Both the position numbers and the translations under genes were made by a program. A model generated the notes under the pieces. The model had not been told where the DNA came from and searched no databases. It saw only the letters and a list, made by a program, of their open reading frames with translations. A DNA stretch of 64,000 nucleotides, taken from Calamus simplicifolius. Its lineage: Eukaryota; Streptophyta; Magnoliopsida; Arecales; Arecaceae. Numbering within the stretch: position 1 is the stretch's first letter; the number at the start of each line of letters is the position of its first letter. The stretch spans positions 252,440-316,439 of the forward strand of contig UESW01005012.1 of the NCBI GenBank assembly GCA_900491605.1. Direction: 5' to 3'. Shown here one piece after another: positions 1-9,918 of this stretch.

Positions 1-1036
1 TGTTAATAGCTTCCGCCCAAAAGTATTTCGGGAGTTTACTTTCACATAGCATGGTACGGGCCATGTCTTCTAAAGTCCTATTTTTCCTTTCAACTACTCC
101 ATTTTGTTGTGGGGTCCTAGGTGCAGAAAAGTTATGAATAATACCATTTTCATTGCAAAAACTTTCAAATAAGTGATTTTCAAATTCAGTTCCATGATCA
201 CTTCTTAGAGACACTATGGTAGTGTTTTTCTCATTTGTTACTTTCTTGAAGAATTTCATGAATATCGAGAAAGTCTCATCTTTGTGAGCTAAAAACATTA
301 CTCAAGTGAATCTAGAGTAATCATCTACTATCACAAGACCATATTTCTTTCCTCCTAGACTTGTGGTTCTAGTTGGTCCAAAAAGGTCCATGTGAAGTAG
401 CTCTAATGGCCTAGAAGTTGAAACAATATTTTTAGATTTAAAAGAACTTCTTGTTTGTTTTCCAAACTGACATGCATCACATATTTTGTTATTTTCAAAA
501 TCTAATTTAGGTAAACCTTTTACTAAATCCATTCTAATTAGTTTTGAAATCAGGTGTGTGCTTGCGTGACCTAATCTTCGATGCCACAACCAACCAATCT
601 CATTCATATTAGCATTATTAGCAACTAAGCAATGATTATTAGTAGACAATTTGTCTAAGTCAATCATGTATACATTGCCATTTCTTTTTCCAATAAAAAC
701 AATGCTATTATCAATGGGATTAGCTACAGTGCATAAAGAAGATTCAAAAGATACTTTAAAACCTTTGTCACATAATTGACTTATACTAATTAGGTTATGC
801 TTTAAACCATCAACATAAAGTACATTCTCAATATATGTGGAGGGAGTTATTTGAATGTTACCAAACCCCAAGATTTGGCCTTTGCCATTGTCGCCAAATG
901 TAACAACTCCTTCTTTCTTTTCTTCAAGGGTGATGAATTCTTCTTTGTCACCCGTCATATGTCTTGAGCAGCCACTATCAAGATACCACTTTCTCTTTGA
1001 TCTCTTGGCCACAAGACATTCCTGCAATGATATCAA
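1..1036 (-). pseudogene. Copia-1 pol fragment: protease end, GAG-pre-integrase, integrase
   Basis: Translated on the minus strand, this stretch holds a protease-type motif (WYLDSGCSRHMTG, the D-S-G being the aspartic protease active site) near 950-1000, then a GAG-pre-integrase domain (LWHRRLGHAS, CDACQFGK) and the start of the integrase core (HMDLFGPT, VDDYSRFT). Integrase continues to base 1 with the Copia signature TPQQNGVVERKNRT, encoded near 75-120. The open frame is interrupted near 302, where the next codons would run on, and upstream near 1037-1480 no open frame joins it to gag. It is part of a decayed polyprotein that once cut, integrated and copied the element; RT and RNase H lie outside the window. 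Confidence 0.88.
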
Positions 1037-1290
1037 ACTTTATGTTTAGGTATCCAAGCTTTCTTGGGTCCTTCATGGTTAGTACCAACAAATATTATTC
1101 CTTTCGGAACCCATATTTTCTTCCCTTTAACATTTAAGTTTTTATTAGGTTTTAGAATTTTACATTCATAAGATTTATGTCCTTTTTATTACATTTAAAG
1201 CATGTAAAGTTACTTTGGCCAGCACGCACAAAAATATTTTTAATGATTTTTATTTTCTTAAAGTGTTATACCCTAATCCGGCTTTGTCAA

Positions 1291-1420
1291 AACATAGTTG
1301 ATAAGTTTACATTAAGCTCAACTAAATTAGACATGTTATTAAATAGTCAAAAACTGCTTTTTGACTATTTAATAACATGTCTAATTTAGTTGAGCTTAAT
1401 GTAAACTTATCAACTATGTT
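1291..1420. repeat. Perfect 63-bp inverted repeat with 4-base loop
   Basis: Bases 1291-1353 and 1358-1420 are exact reverse complements over all 63 bases, separated only by ctgc. The right arm reads on the minus strand as Copia coding sequence (NIVDKFTLSS, KLDMLLNSQ), so it is the original, and the left arm is an added inverted copy that breaks the frame between gag and protease. A transcript from either strand would fold into a 63-bp hairpin. Confidence 0.97.
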
Positions 1421-1481
1421 CTTATGTTTTTCAACCTCTTTCCTTAGATTATTATTTTCATTGGTAATTAATTCTTTTCTT

Positions 1482-2743
1482 TTACCAAAATTTTATTTTC
1501 AGTTTTAAGTTTCTTAACTTCATTATTAAGATTTTCTTTTCTTTAATGAAAGTTAAATTTTTATTTTTCAAAATCTTGTATTTCTTTTTCAAAACCTTGA
1601 AATCTCCGACAAGTTCATTAAAAGCATCAAAAAGTTCATCAAAAGCAAATTCATCGCAAGGGTTGTCGGAACTTACCTCATCGTCGTCGTCCGCCATAAA
1701 GCATACGTTTGCGACTTCCTTTTGTTCTTCTTCTTTGAAAGAAGATTCCTCGCTATCACTCCAAGTCGCCACATAAGCCTTCTTTTTCTTTTTGTAGGCT
1801 TTCTTCAATTTTGGACATTCATTCCTAAAGTGCCCCGGTTTATTACATTCATAGCAAGTCAAGGGGTCTTTCTCTTTTTCTTTGTCCTTGTCCTTGTTCT
1901 TATCTTTTCTCCTTCCCACTTTATTCCAAATTTCTTTTGTGGAAGGGTTTCTTTCTCCTCATGAATCTTTTAAATTTCTTAGCTAAGAGAGCAGTTTCTT
2001 CATCATCATCATCATCATCACTGCTGCTCTCTTCTTCTTTTGCAGCTTTGAGGGCAATTACTTTCTTTTTCTTTGTGTCCTCCTCAACATGCTGCCTCAT
2101 AGTCAGCTCATGGGTCATAAGAGATCCTAGAAGCTCATCTAAGGGTAAGTGTTGAGGTCCTTAGCTTCTTGGATTGCTGTCATTTTTGCTTCCCATGATC
2201 TTGGTAATGACCTAAGAATTTTTCGAACAAGTTCAGAGTTAGTATATGTCTTACCAAGACTTTTTAAACCATTTACAATATCTGTAAATCTAGTGTACAT
2301 GCATGCAATGGTTTCAGATTGTTCCATGCTAAACAATTCATATTTATGAACAAGAATATTAATTTTAGATTCTTTTACTTGGTTGGTACCCTCATGGGTA
2401 ACCTCTAATCTATCCCAAATCTCCTTTGCGAAATTACATGTGGAGATTCTATTAAATTCATTAGCATCTAAAGAGCAATATAAAACATTCATGGCCTTAG
2501 CATTGAGCTGTGCCATTTTTCTATCATTATCATTCCAGTCCCTTTCGGGCTTAGGAACAATAGTGCCATCAATAACATGTGTGGGTGTACTAGGTCCATT
2601 GATTATAACACCCCATAGCTCATAATCAGAAGCTTGAATAAAATCCTCATTCTAGCTTTCCAATATGAATAATTTGAACCATTAAACAGTGGAGGTCTAT
2701 TCGTAGAATGACCTTCAGCAAATGATCCAACTTGTGTTGCCAT
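1482..2743 (-). pseudogene. Copia-1 gag (UBN2-type nucleocapsid with CCHC knuckle), frameshifted
   Basis: The gag start is the ATG at 2743-2741 (MATQVGSFAEGHSTNRPPLF), 48 bases inside the primer binding site. A frameshift near 2640 splits off the next segment (about 2516-2139; WDRLEVTHEGTNQVK, a typical gag UBN2 core), and further shifts separate 2118-1921 (an Asp/Glu-rich stretch encoded by a GAT/GAA run near 1990-2020) and 1919-1482. The last part carries the zinc knuckle CYECNKPGHFRNEC (CX2CX4HX4C) and a long Lys/Glu-rich coiled-coil tail. Gag would form the virus-like particle. At least three frame breaks make it a pseudogene. Confidence 0.88.
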
Positions 2744-2790
2744 TTGGAACTTTAGCTCTTGATCGTGTGATCAAAATCTAATGAGCACTA

Positions 2791-2802
2791 GCTCTGATAC
2801 CA
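2791..2802 (-). other. Copia-1 primer binding site (initiator Met-tRNA)
   Basis: On the minus strand the sequence is TGGTATCAGAGC, the standard plant Copia primer site complementary to the 3' end of initiator Met-tRNA. It lies two bases inside the LTR end CCAACA, which fixes the LTR boundary and the element's orientation. Confidence 0.93.
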
Positions 2803-2804
2803 AT

Positions 2805-4463
2805 TGTTGGCCCAGATGACAACCCAAGAGGGGGGGGTGAATTGGGTTCTTTAAAAATTTGCCTTTTAAAAAATTTGCTTAAGAAGAATGAAGGCAATAG
2901 CAATGCAAATACAAAGTGCAGTGAATAAAACAGAGATAGAGAAAGAGTCAATGGAAGCACGGCAAACACAAAGAGTTTATAGTGGTTCGGTGTATCCAAC
3001 ACCTACGTCCACTCCCAAGATTCACTTGGGTCCACACTATAATCTTCCTTGATTACAGCAGAGTTGTTTTACAAGCTCACAACTCAAACTTGTTGTTTTC
3101 CGGGATCACAACGAACCCAGCTGGTTTTCAAGGGCTCACCAGCACAAAAACCCTAACCCAAGCTTTACCAAGCTTGTACCGAGGTAAGACTACCTCACTA
3201 GTTCAATCCCCCAGATTGAACTAAACACAAAGAATAAAAATATTGTTTTTCAGTTACAAAGCTCCTTAATGAGCAGATAAACAATATAAGAATAAAGTTT
3301 AGGAAAGCCTGATTTGCAGATGGTTGGCTTTTGAGCTTTTCTTCTTTTCTTCTTTTCCTCAACTCTTTTGAAGTGTAGAATCGGGCCTCAGCTCGGATTC
3401 TTCACGGAATGTACGTTGGAGTTGATTTGAGCTTTTCCTCTTTTCTTTGAGTGTTGAAAATCACTTGATATGCTCTTGAATAGCTCTTGGATTTTCTTCT
3501 GAAGCTTCCTTGGATTGTTGAGCTTGAGCACAGAAGGAGCTTCCTTTGATTTCACTCTTTTTCTTTCACTCTAATTTGAATCTCGGATTTTTTCAAATGA
3601 GGCTCTGTTTTTCGATTTTTCTCTTCTTTTCTCTTGAAGTGAATTTCTCTCTATTTGTATATCTTTGATTTGAAAACGGCTTCTCTATTTATAGATTCTG
3701 CAAAAATATAGCCGTTAGAAACAAAGAAAAATAGCCGTTAATTAAAAATCTTACCGTTGACGCTGAGTTGGCATTTGGAAAAATTTCGCCCAGATTTGCT
3801 GGAGTCGACTCCTGCTTTCCGCGAGTCGGCTCGAAGTCGAGATACCAAAAATAGAAATACTCAGAAAGTCAAAGGGTCGACTCATCAAAAATAAAGTGTC
3901 GACTCCTGACAGTCGGGGGTCGACTCATGAAAAGTTAGGGGGTCGACTCGAGAAATGCTCAGAAAAATACACCTCTGGTGTCTGAGCGGAGTCGACTCAC
4001 ACAGTCATGGAGTCGGCTCGACAGAATCGGGGGTCGACTCGAGACAGACAGTCATTTCTTTACTCTGAGTGGAGTCGACTCTGAAACTCTAGAGTCGGCT
4101 TCGGGACGTATCAAAAATCAGAAAGTTTTCTGATTGACTTAAAATTCGTTCTAGATTCATTTTAAATCATTATTTTGACTTGAATATAATAAAATTGACA
4201 TTAGGAATCAATTCAAGAAATGCTCCAAAAAACTCATTGATTATCATATGAAGTATAAAATTTCTTTTTGAAAGCTTAAACAAGGAGCTTGAAGTTACTT
4301 TCAAATTGATTAAAGTTATACTTTAACATTCTCATACATTGTTCTAAATAAATTCATTGCTCATGTAAATAAACTCATTAATCTTTTAATATACTCATGA
4401 CTTTTGGTAATCATCAAAATCAATAAGATTGGGGCATATAATTTCTTAACAAACTCCCCAACA
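2805..4463 (-). repeat. Copia-1 5' LTR (about 1659 bp)
   Basis: On the plus strand it starts tgttgg (2805) next to the primer binding site and ends ccccaaca (4463), giving TGTTGGGG...CCAACA on the minus strand. The right boundary is supported by Gypsy protease coding sequence resuming immediately after it. The LTR contains a cluster of GTCGACTC palindromes (about 3795-4110). The matching 3' LTR lies beyond the left edge, so its age cannot be judged. Confidence 0.85.
3795..4110. repeat. Array of GAGTCGACTC-like palindromes in the Copia-1 LTR
   Basis: About a dozen copies of gtcgactc or the variant gtcggctc occur in about 315 bases at irregular spacings of about 15-40 bases. The core is a perfect palindrome (GAGTCGACTC in the longest form). 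The position, in the U3-like outer half of a minus-strand LTR, fits promoter elements, but that role is inference. Confidence 0.85.
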
Positions 4464-5165
4464 TTTACCTATCCGGTGGACTTTGTAATTTTAGAAACTG
4501 AACCGATGACAAACCCAAAGAGCCATATCTCGATGATTTTAGGTAGACCATTTTTGGCTACAGCGAATGCCCTAATTAATTATCGAAATGGATTAATGAA
4601 ACTTTTCTTTGGGAATATGTCAATTGATCTTAATATTTTCATTCTTACCAATACACATCAAATGAGTAACTCAAATTATGTTCAGAATACTATTTATGAT
4701 CTAATTGACCTTAGCGACGAAGAACTTAACCTAGAAATCTGTATAAACCAAGATGAGGAACAAATTAATGAAGTTGCTATAATTGATAAAAAATTAAGAT
4801 GAAAACTTCCAACTGAACTACTAGAGAAAGTACCTAAACCATTACCCAAACCATCAATAAAAGAAGCATCCAAATTAGAACTGAAACCACTTCCTAAGCA
4901 TCTCAACTATGCATACCTAGGTCCATCAGAAACCTGTCTGTGATTATTTCAATCGATCTAGACTTCTTACAAAAAGAAACTATTGAATGAGAATAAAGAA
5001 GTGTTAGGATGGACTATGGCTAACATAAAAGGGATTAGCTCCTCGATCGTTCAACATAGGATTCACTTAAGGAAGAAAACGAAGCCTATAAGATACCCCC
5101 CAAAGAAAACTTAAACCAACCATGAATGAAGTAGTAAGGAAAGAGATCATCAAACTCCTTGATAA
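4464..5165 (+). pseudogene. Ty3/Gypsy (Athila-like) protease and start of reverse transcriptase
   Basis: The plus-strand frame from 4464 reads YPVDFVILETEP and ILGRPFLATANALI, which is the retroviral-type aspartic protease flap and C-terminal region of plant Gypsy elements. A stop near 4801 is followed in frame by LKPLPKHLNYAYLG and, after more breaks, VLGWTMANIKGISS, the conserved lead-in to Gypsy reverse transcriptase. The homology stops near 5165 at the position of RT motif 1, and what follows is 3' non-coding sequence, so most of RT, RNase H and integrase has been deleted. The N-terminal half of protease lies on the far side of Copia-1, outside the window. Confidence 0.85.
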
Positions 5166-5765
5166 TGGTAATCAAAGTGAGCCATGACGTCTAACTGAAG
5201 ACGTTAAACTTAGCGCTTTTTGGAAGGCAACCCAAAATTTTATTTTTTGATCTTTATTTTAGTAATTCTTATTTTAGAAATAAGAGATTGCTCCGTACGA
5301 TCACTCCTAACATTATACGAGACATATCTCATCCCGGTGGTATTTCTTCTTGTTTTATTATTCCTTACTCTATTAAGGACAATGAGAATTAAGTTGAAGG
5401 GTAATAAAAATATTTTTTAAAAATATTTTAAAAAAACCTTGGTAATTTTTGAAAATTTTAAATTTTTTTATAAATCATGTGTCATGAAAGAAATTCTTAA
5501 GCAAAATCGACTAGGAAAAGGTAACAGAGTTAGAAAGTAATTGGCTAATTACTGTAGTGAGCCAAAGAGTAGACTAGCTATCAGACTTTTAGCAGCCTAC
5601 TTAGGTCATTTAAAGGCTATTAGCACTTTCATTGCACATGCACATTAACGAGGTAAACTAAGTATTAGCTGTAAGATCAATTGGAGATTCAATCATTACT
5701 AAAAATTAGTAATTGATATACACTCCAATGATAGAAACTTGAATTTAAGAAAAGAGCTACCTGCA

Positions 5766-5797
<32 letters not shown>

Positions 5798-5903
5798 AAA
5801 ATAAAAAATAAGTCTAAACATTGATTTTCTATCGAGAACCGGACACCTTTGCCTAAGTAAGCATTGTTGTTCATGTCAAAAAGTGGGTAGTATGAAGATA
5901 TTG

Positions 5904-5948
<45 letters not shown>

Positions 5949-6289
5949 GCAGTGTGAAAGCTACTTCAGGTCATGTGCTTAATTTGAGGGTGTACAAAAA
6001 TTGACCAAAGTAAATGATAAGCGAAGATACTATAGTTTCTTACAAGTTGGTACCGAAATGCTAAGTTAGCCATCACAAACACAAGTGCTGAAGATCTATG
6101 AATGAACTCTAAAAAAATTTTAATAGTTCTGACTGCAAAATTTACTTCAAAAACTCAATACTTAGTGATATTGGTTAGCTTCTTTCAACCTTAATCATAA
6201 ATTTAAGTTTGCAAAAAAGAATCTTAGTGACACATAATTTTATTTTAATTACATTGCTAAGGAACTAGCAATGATTAAGTTGGGGGGTA
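5166..6289 (+). other. 3' non-coding region of the Gypsy remnant
   Basis: There is no supported gene. The stretch begins with the tgacgt...gcgctttttggaaggcaaccc block typical of the region after pol in Athila-like elements. It holds two TA dinucleotide runs (5763-5790 and about 5905-5945) and ends in a polypurine tract, ttggggggt at about 6280-6288, just before the LTR. It is AT-rich, with many stops in all frames. Confidence 0.65.
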
Positions 6290-7319
6290 TGATAAGTTTA
6301 TTCATTATCCTAATTTAACCATTAAAATAAATATTAAATACTTTAAATATATTAAAATTTTATACTTTTTATGGATGTTTGCAGAAAAGAAACTTATAGA
6401 TGAAAAAAGCTCGATTTGTGAAGTCCAACGATGCACATACACTCAAATCAGGACTCTGTTTGTCCGAAAAAGAAAGAAAGAGATGATTTTGTATGATTTT
6501 CGATGCAAACTAAGGCAGGTGATGTTAAACGGATGGCTGAGAAGTTTTTTCATGATATCTGAACGATCTTGAGCCTGATTGACTCCAACTTTGAATAGGA
6601 GAAATCCTAGACAAGCTCTATAAAAGGAAAACCTCAGGCAGCAGTCAGAAGAGGAGTTTTCTTTAAAGTTTTTTTTTTTATTTTTCTTTTATTTAGATCA
6701 TTATATTTAGGCTAGAAAGAAAAAAATGATGGAGAAAATGCTGACGATAGCAATGCATGGCTAGATTCTTTCAACTTGGGGCGATGATGAAGCCTGTAAC
6801 CAGTTCTATCTTTCTTTTTGTTCTTAATTTCTATGCAATAAAAATTATGTTCTTCTTTCATATATCTTTTGAGTTATTTTTCTAGTCGAGGTTTTGATTT
6901 GGCATACACGGCCTATACCCTCTATCGACGTATTGTGATCTCAGAATACGTATGTGCCTAAGAGAGATAGATCGTAGTATGATAATTTAGACCTATAATT
7001 TTATAAATAATTAGATAGTTTATACTCTAAGTGGACGTGCCGTGATCTCCTGATATGGCCCGTGCTTGATAAGAGATAAATTATTCTAATCCTAAATTTG
7101 CAAAAGTTATTATTATTGCAACATAAAGAAAAGAAGATAAAACCTATGTATAGTGGATTCGGATTACTGGATTGCTTCTTCTACTGCCTTAATTTCGTTA
7201 ATTAATTAGTTGTTATCTTTTAATAACTACTATTCTAAATATAATCCTCTATAAATAATTTTTTTATTTTTTATGAAATAATTACCCTTGATTCCTAAGG
7301 ATATGATTCCGATTCATCA
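6290..7319 (+). repeat. 3' LTR of the Gypsy remnant (about 1030 bp)
   Basis: The left edge (TGATAAG at 6290) is set by the polypurine tract directly before it. The right edge (ATTCATCA at 7319) is a weaker call from the TGAT...ATCA inverted ends. A promoter-like TATAAAAG lies at 6619-6626 and AATAAAA near 6838, in the order expected for U3 and R. The 5' LTR is not in the window, so neither boundary can be checked by alignment. Confidence 0.6.
6619..6626 (+). promoter_or_regulatory. TATA box in the Gypsy LTR
   Basis: TATAAAAG in an otherwise mixed sequence, inside the LTR and upstream of an AATAAAA signal. It fits the core promoter of the element. Confidence 0.55.
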
Positions 7320-7413
7320 CTAGCTATAGTAGTGGGTAAGTTTTATTTTTGACCGCCAACGACAGCGGTCAGTGATCGAATTCTTGAGGAACATGTAAAG
7401 CGAAATTTGCAAT

Positions 7414-7773
7414 TGTTAATAAAAATTATTATGCCCACGATGATAATTACGTGGAAAAGGTGGTTTCGAGTTGCAGTTTACATAACTGCAGAGAAGGTGG
7501 TTTTCTTTCTACGTGTTTTCATTTTAAAGGAATGCCTTCTCTTTCCTTTTTCATATAAATAGAGGACGAAGAGATCAAAAAGGATAAGATCCGATCTTCT
7601 CTTCTTGATAAGGTTTCGATAAGGTTTCTGAAGATATCTAAAGGGATTTGTGCTGTGGATAAAGAGTATTTTTTCTCTTCTGTGAAATCACTCAGACCAG
7701 ACGTTCTCCGTAAGATTTTATTTATCAGTAGAGAGTAAAGCAATTATTGATCCTGTTTAAATTTAAATCAACA
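7414..7773 (+). repeat. Copia-2 5' LTR (360 bp)
   Basis: It begins TGTTAATAAAAATT and ends AAATCAACA. The same sequence recurs at 14990-15353 with a few substitutions and small indels, among them an extra aaattt group near the 3' end of the second copy. A TATA box (TATAAATA, 7554-7561) lies about 140 bases in. Confidence 0.95.
7554..7561 (+). promoter_or_regulatory. TATA box of the Copia-2 LTR
   Basis: TATAAATA followed by a purine-rich stretch. In the 3' LTR the same site reads TATAAATC (about 15130). Confidence 0.6.
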
Positions 7774-7774
7774 T

Positions 7775-7786
7775 TGGTATCAGAGC
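7775..7786 (+). other. Copia-2 primer binding site (initiator Met-tRNA)
   Basis: TGGTATCAGAGC begins two bases after the 5' LTR end AACA, the standard position and sequence for plant Copia elements. Confidence 0.93.
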
Positions 7787-7949
7787 TTTAGGATTGCTTT
7801 CTTTCCTATCTGATATGCTTAGATGGTTATGATATTATTTAGTTATCACTTTGGATAAACTTCAATCTCATGAAAAATATTTCTGATGTATTTAATTTAA
7901 TTCTTTGTGAATAACTTACATGATGATTTAAAATGCAACATCAACACTT

Positions 7950-8115
7950 ATCCAATGGAATATGATAATTGGATAAACATTATCAACTTGAAATCGATAT
8001 ATGAAATATGATGATTATCCATTGGATAAACATTATCAACTTGAAATCGATATATGAAATATGATGATTTATCCATTGGATAAACATTATCAACTTGAAA
8101 TCGATATATGAAATT
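7950..8115 (+). repeat. Tandem repeat, about 60 bp x 3, in the Copia-2 leader
   Basis: A unit of the form tggataaacattatcaact + tgaaatcgatatatgaaat + atgatgattatccat is present about three times head to tail with one or two base changes. It is non-coding, downstream of the primer site and far upstream of gag. Confidence 0.85.
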
Positions 8116-8249
8116 TAAACGAAGACTGTTGAGAATTATTTATGCCGGCTTCTCTGATGACTTTGGTCAAACACCGTGGCTATGCTCTAGTAAATCAGAA
8201 GGTAAGGACCGGCAGAAAAAATAATAAGAATAAAAAAAAAAGTTCTGTT

Positions 8250-8640
8250 GATGGAAGCCATCAAGCGAATAACTGTGATAATTTGGCCATAAATCCTTGA
8301 AGGTAGGGTTCTCATGGGCTCCACGCATGTCTTTGCCCCCTCACGCAATTGGAACCCAAATCAAGGGAATCGCCCAATCGAGCGCCGCATCTCTGCGGTT
8401 AAAGCCCGGATTGTTAGCCCCGTTTTGTCAATCCAGAGAGAGAACTCGGATCAAGTGAATAACTGTGAGAAATTCGGCCATAAAGGCCCTTGGAGCCGAG
8501 GTCATCATGAGGGCTCCACGTACGTCTTTGCCCCTCACGCGAGGTGATGAAAAACCAATTAAGGCTCCAAGGATTTGCCCGTTTGGACACCGCATCTCTG
8601 CAATAGAGGCCCGGGGACTTTCCAGGGTTAAAGACCCAAT
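8250..8640 (+). repeat. Diverged direct duplication (about 195-bp unit) in the Copia-2 leader
   Basis: The blocks starting near 8258 (aagcgaataactgtgataat, then ggctccacgcatgtctttg) and near 8453 (aagtgaataactgtgagaaa, then ggctccacgtacgtctttg) align over most of their length, including gcacc/cgccgcatctctgc. No protein function is seen in either copy. Confidence 0.7.
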
Positions 8641-9083
8641 CGCTTCATCCTTAGGCTGAGTAATGGGAAATCCGTTACTTCCCATTACCAACAAACCCAG
8701 CATTTATTTCTCATTACCAACAAACCCAACCTATATAACGTATGCTTTTGGGGTTAGTTTCACTGTTTTCAAAGTCTATTAATAGTGTACTCATAACCTT
8801 TTAAAATCCACTTTGCTTTGTCATCTCAGTATATTAGCTATGGTGCTTCACCGTAGATGTTGGTCAAGGTGACATAGAGTTGGCTGGCTTAGAAAGAAAA
8901 GCCAGAGCCAAGCCAGAGCCAATGGTACATGTCAGCTTGTTGTTAGAGATTATATATATATATATATATGAATTTGAAACACATATTTTTTTATTTGGCT
9001 TGTTCTATATATGCTTCTTTATTCATGTGATTTATGCTTCTTTATTCATGAAAATTTCATAAAATGTTTTATTATGATTATAG

Positions 9084-9521
9084 ATGGCAAGACAAATACT
9101 CACATTGACCAAACGAGAACTAAGGCAAAGGCAATTAAGGGAAGCAATGGAGACTTTTGAGTATCATCCTGGAAGTGACATGATTGAACATATTGCCAAG
9201 CTTAATCGTATGATTATTGAGCTAGAAGAATGTGGTTATAAGACTATATCAGAATATAGAGTCTGGGTACTCTATAGATCACTACCACCACATTGGGCAA
9301 ATTTTGTGTATGACTTTTGGATGGATCATCTGAAGCATCAGTCTTCCTTGGATTATTGTCACATGGTTGATGTTTTACTTAGAAAATGGTATCAAGAATA
9401 TCAGACAACTTTTGGAAGAATCTCAAAGTTTGTTTCTCCTGGTGGTGCCTATGGATTCATGAAGATATATGTTGTCTTTGTGATTATATGCCTAGTTATT
9501 TTGGCTTATGTTGTTTATTAG
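9084..9521 (+). pseudogene. Extra gag-like reading frame in the Copia-2 leader
   Basis: A 145-residue plus-strand frame upstream of the main gag reads like the middle of a UBN2-type Copia gag (METFEYHPGSDMIEHIAKLN, then LYRSLPPHWANFVYDF). The same domain in the main gag of this element (KFDTYKKRPNQTIKQHLREM, VIRSLPDGWEHMKVNL) is clearly different in sequence, so it is not a simple tandem copy. It lacks the N-terminal part and any zinc knuckle. The C-terminal 20 residues are hydrophobic (VVFVIICLVILAYVVY) and may be chance read-through. It could be a remnant of another element captured in the leader, or a decayed accessory gag. Confidence 0.6.
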
Positions 9522-9918
9522 GCATTTAATTATGTTTTTATGTCATTTGTTAAGTGCTTAATTATGAATTGCAAAAGATCATGTAATGATACTTGGAGCA
9601 TGAAACTCTATAGTTATGTTCTTTTATTACGATGTTTATTATGTTTGAGTGGGAGTTGCTTAATGTATGTTACTTTAATTCTTTGTGAATTATAATCATT
9701 TTATTTTAATTCTCTGTGAATTATAATTGTATATTATTTTATTCAAGTAAACTAAATGAATAATAATAAGGCATTAAACAATGGATGATGATTGGAAGCA
9801 TAGCAACCTTTTGAATCCATATGATTTGCTAAGTTATTATTAGATTTGGTTTATACTTGACAAATATAATATTGTATGATTGATAAATGAACTATGTGTT
9901 TCATTTTTTATTTAGATC

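Larger units (their letters stand above)
1..4463 (-). mobile_element. Copia LTR retrotransposon (Copia-1), 3' part outside window
   Basis: The element reads on the minus strand. From right to left it shows a 5' LTR (2805-4463), a primer binding site for initiator Met-tRNA (2791-2802), a gag gene starting at 2743, a zinc knuckle, then GAG-pre-integrase and integrase running off the left edge. Its right end (plus-strand ccccaaca at 4463) abuts Gypsy protease sequence that continues in frame from 4464, so it landed inside an older Gypsy element. The Ser/Asp/Lys-rich gag tail and single CCHC knuckle resemble Sirevirus-type Copia elements; that lineage call is inference. The reading frame is broken in several places, so it is not autonomous. 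Confidence 0.9.

Noticed and set aside
2791..2802. tRNA gene remnant
   Set aside because: Only the 12-base primer site complementary to Met-tRNA; no cloverleaf around it (same at 7775 and 56172).
5763..5945. TA runs as matrix or origin elements
   Set aside because: Simple microsatellites; nothing else supports a function.
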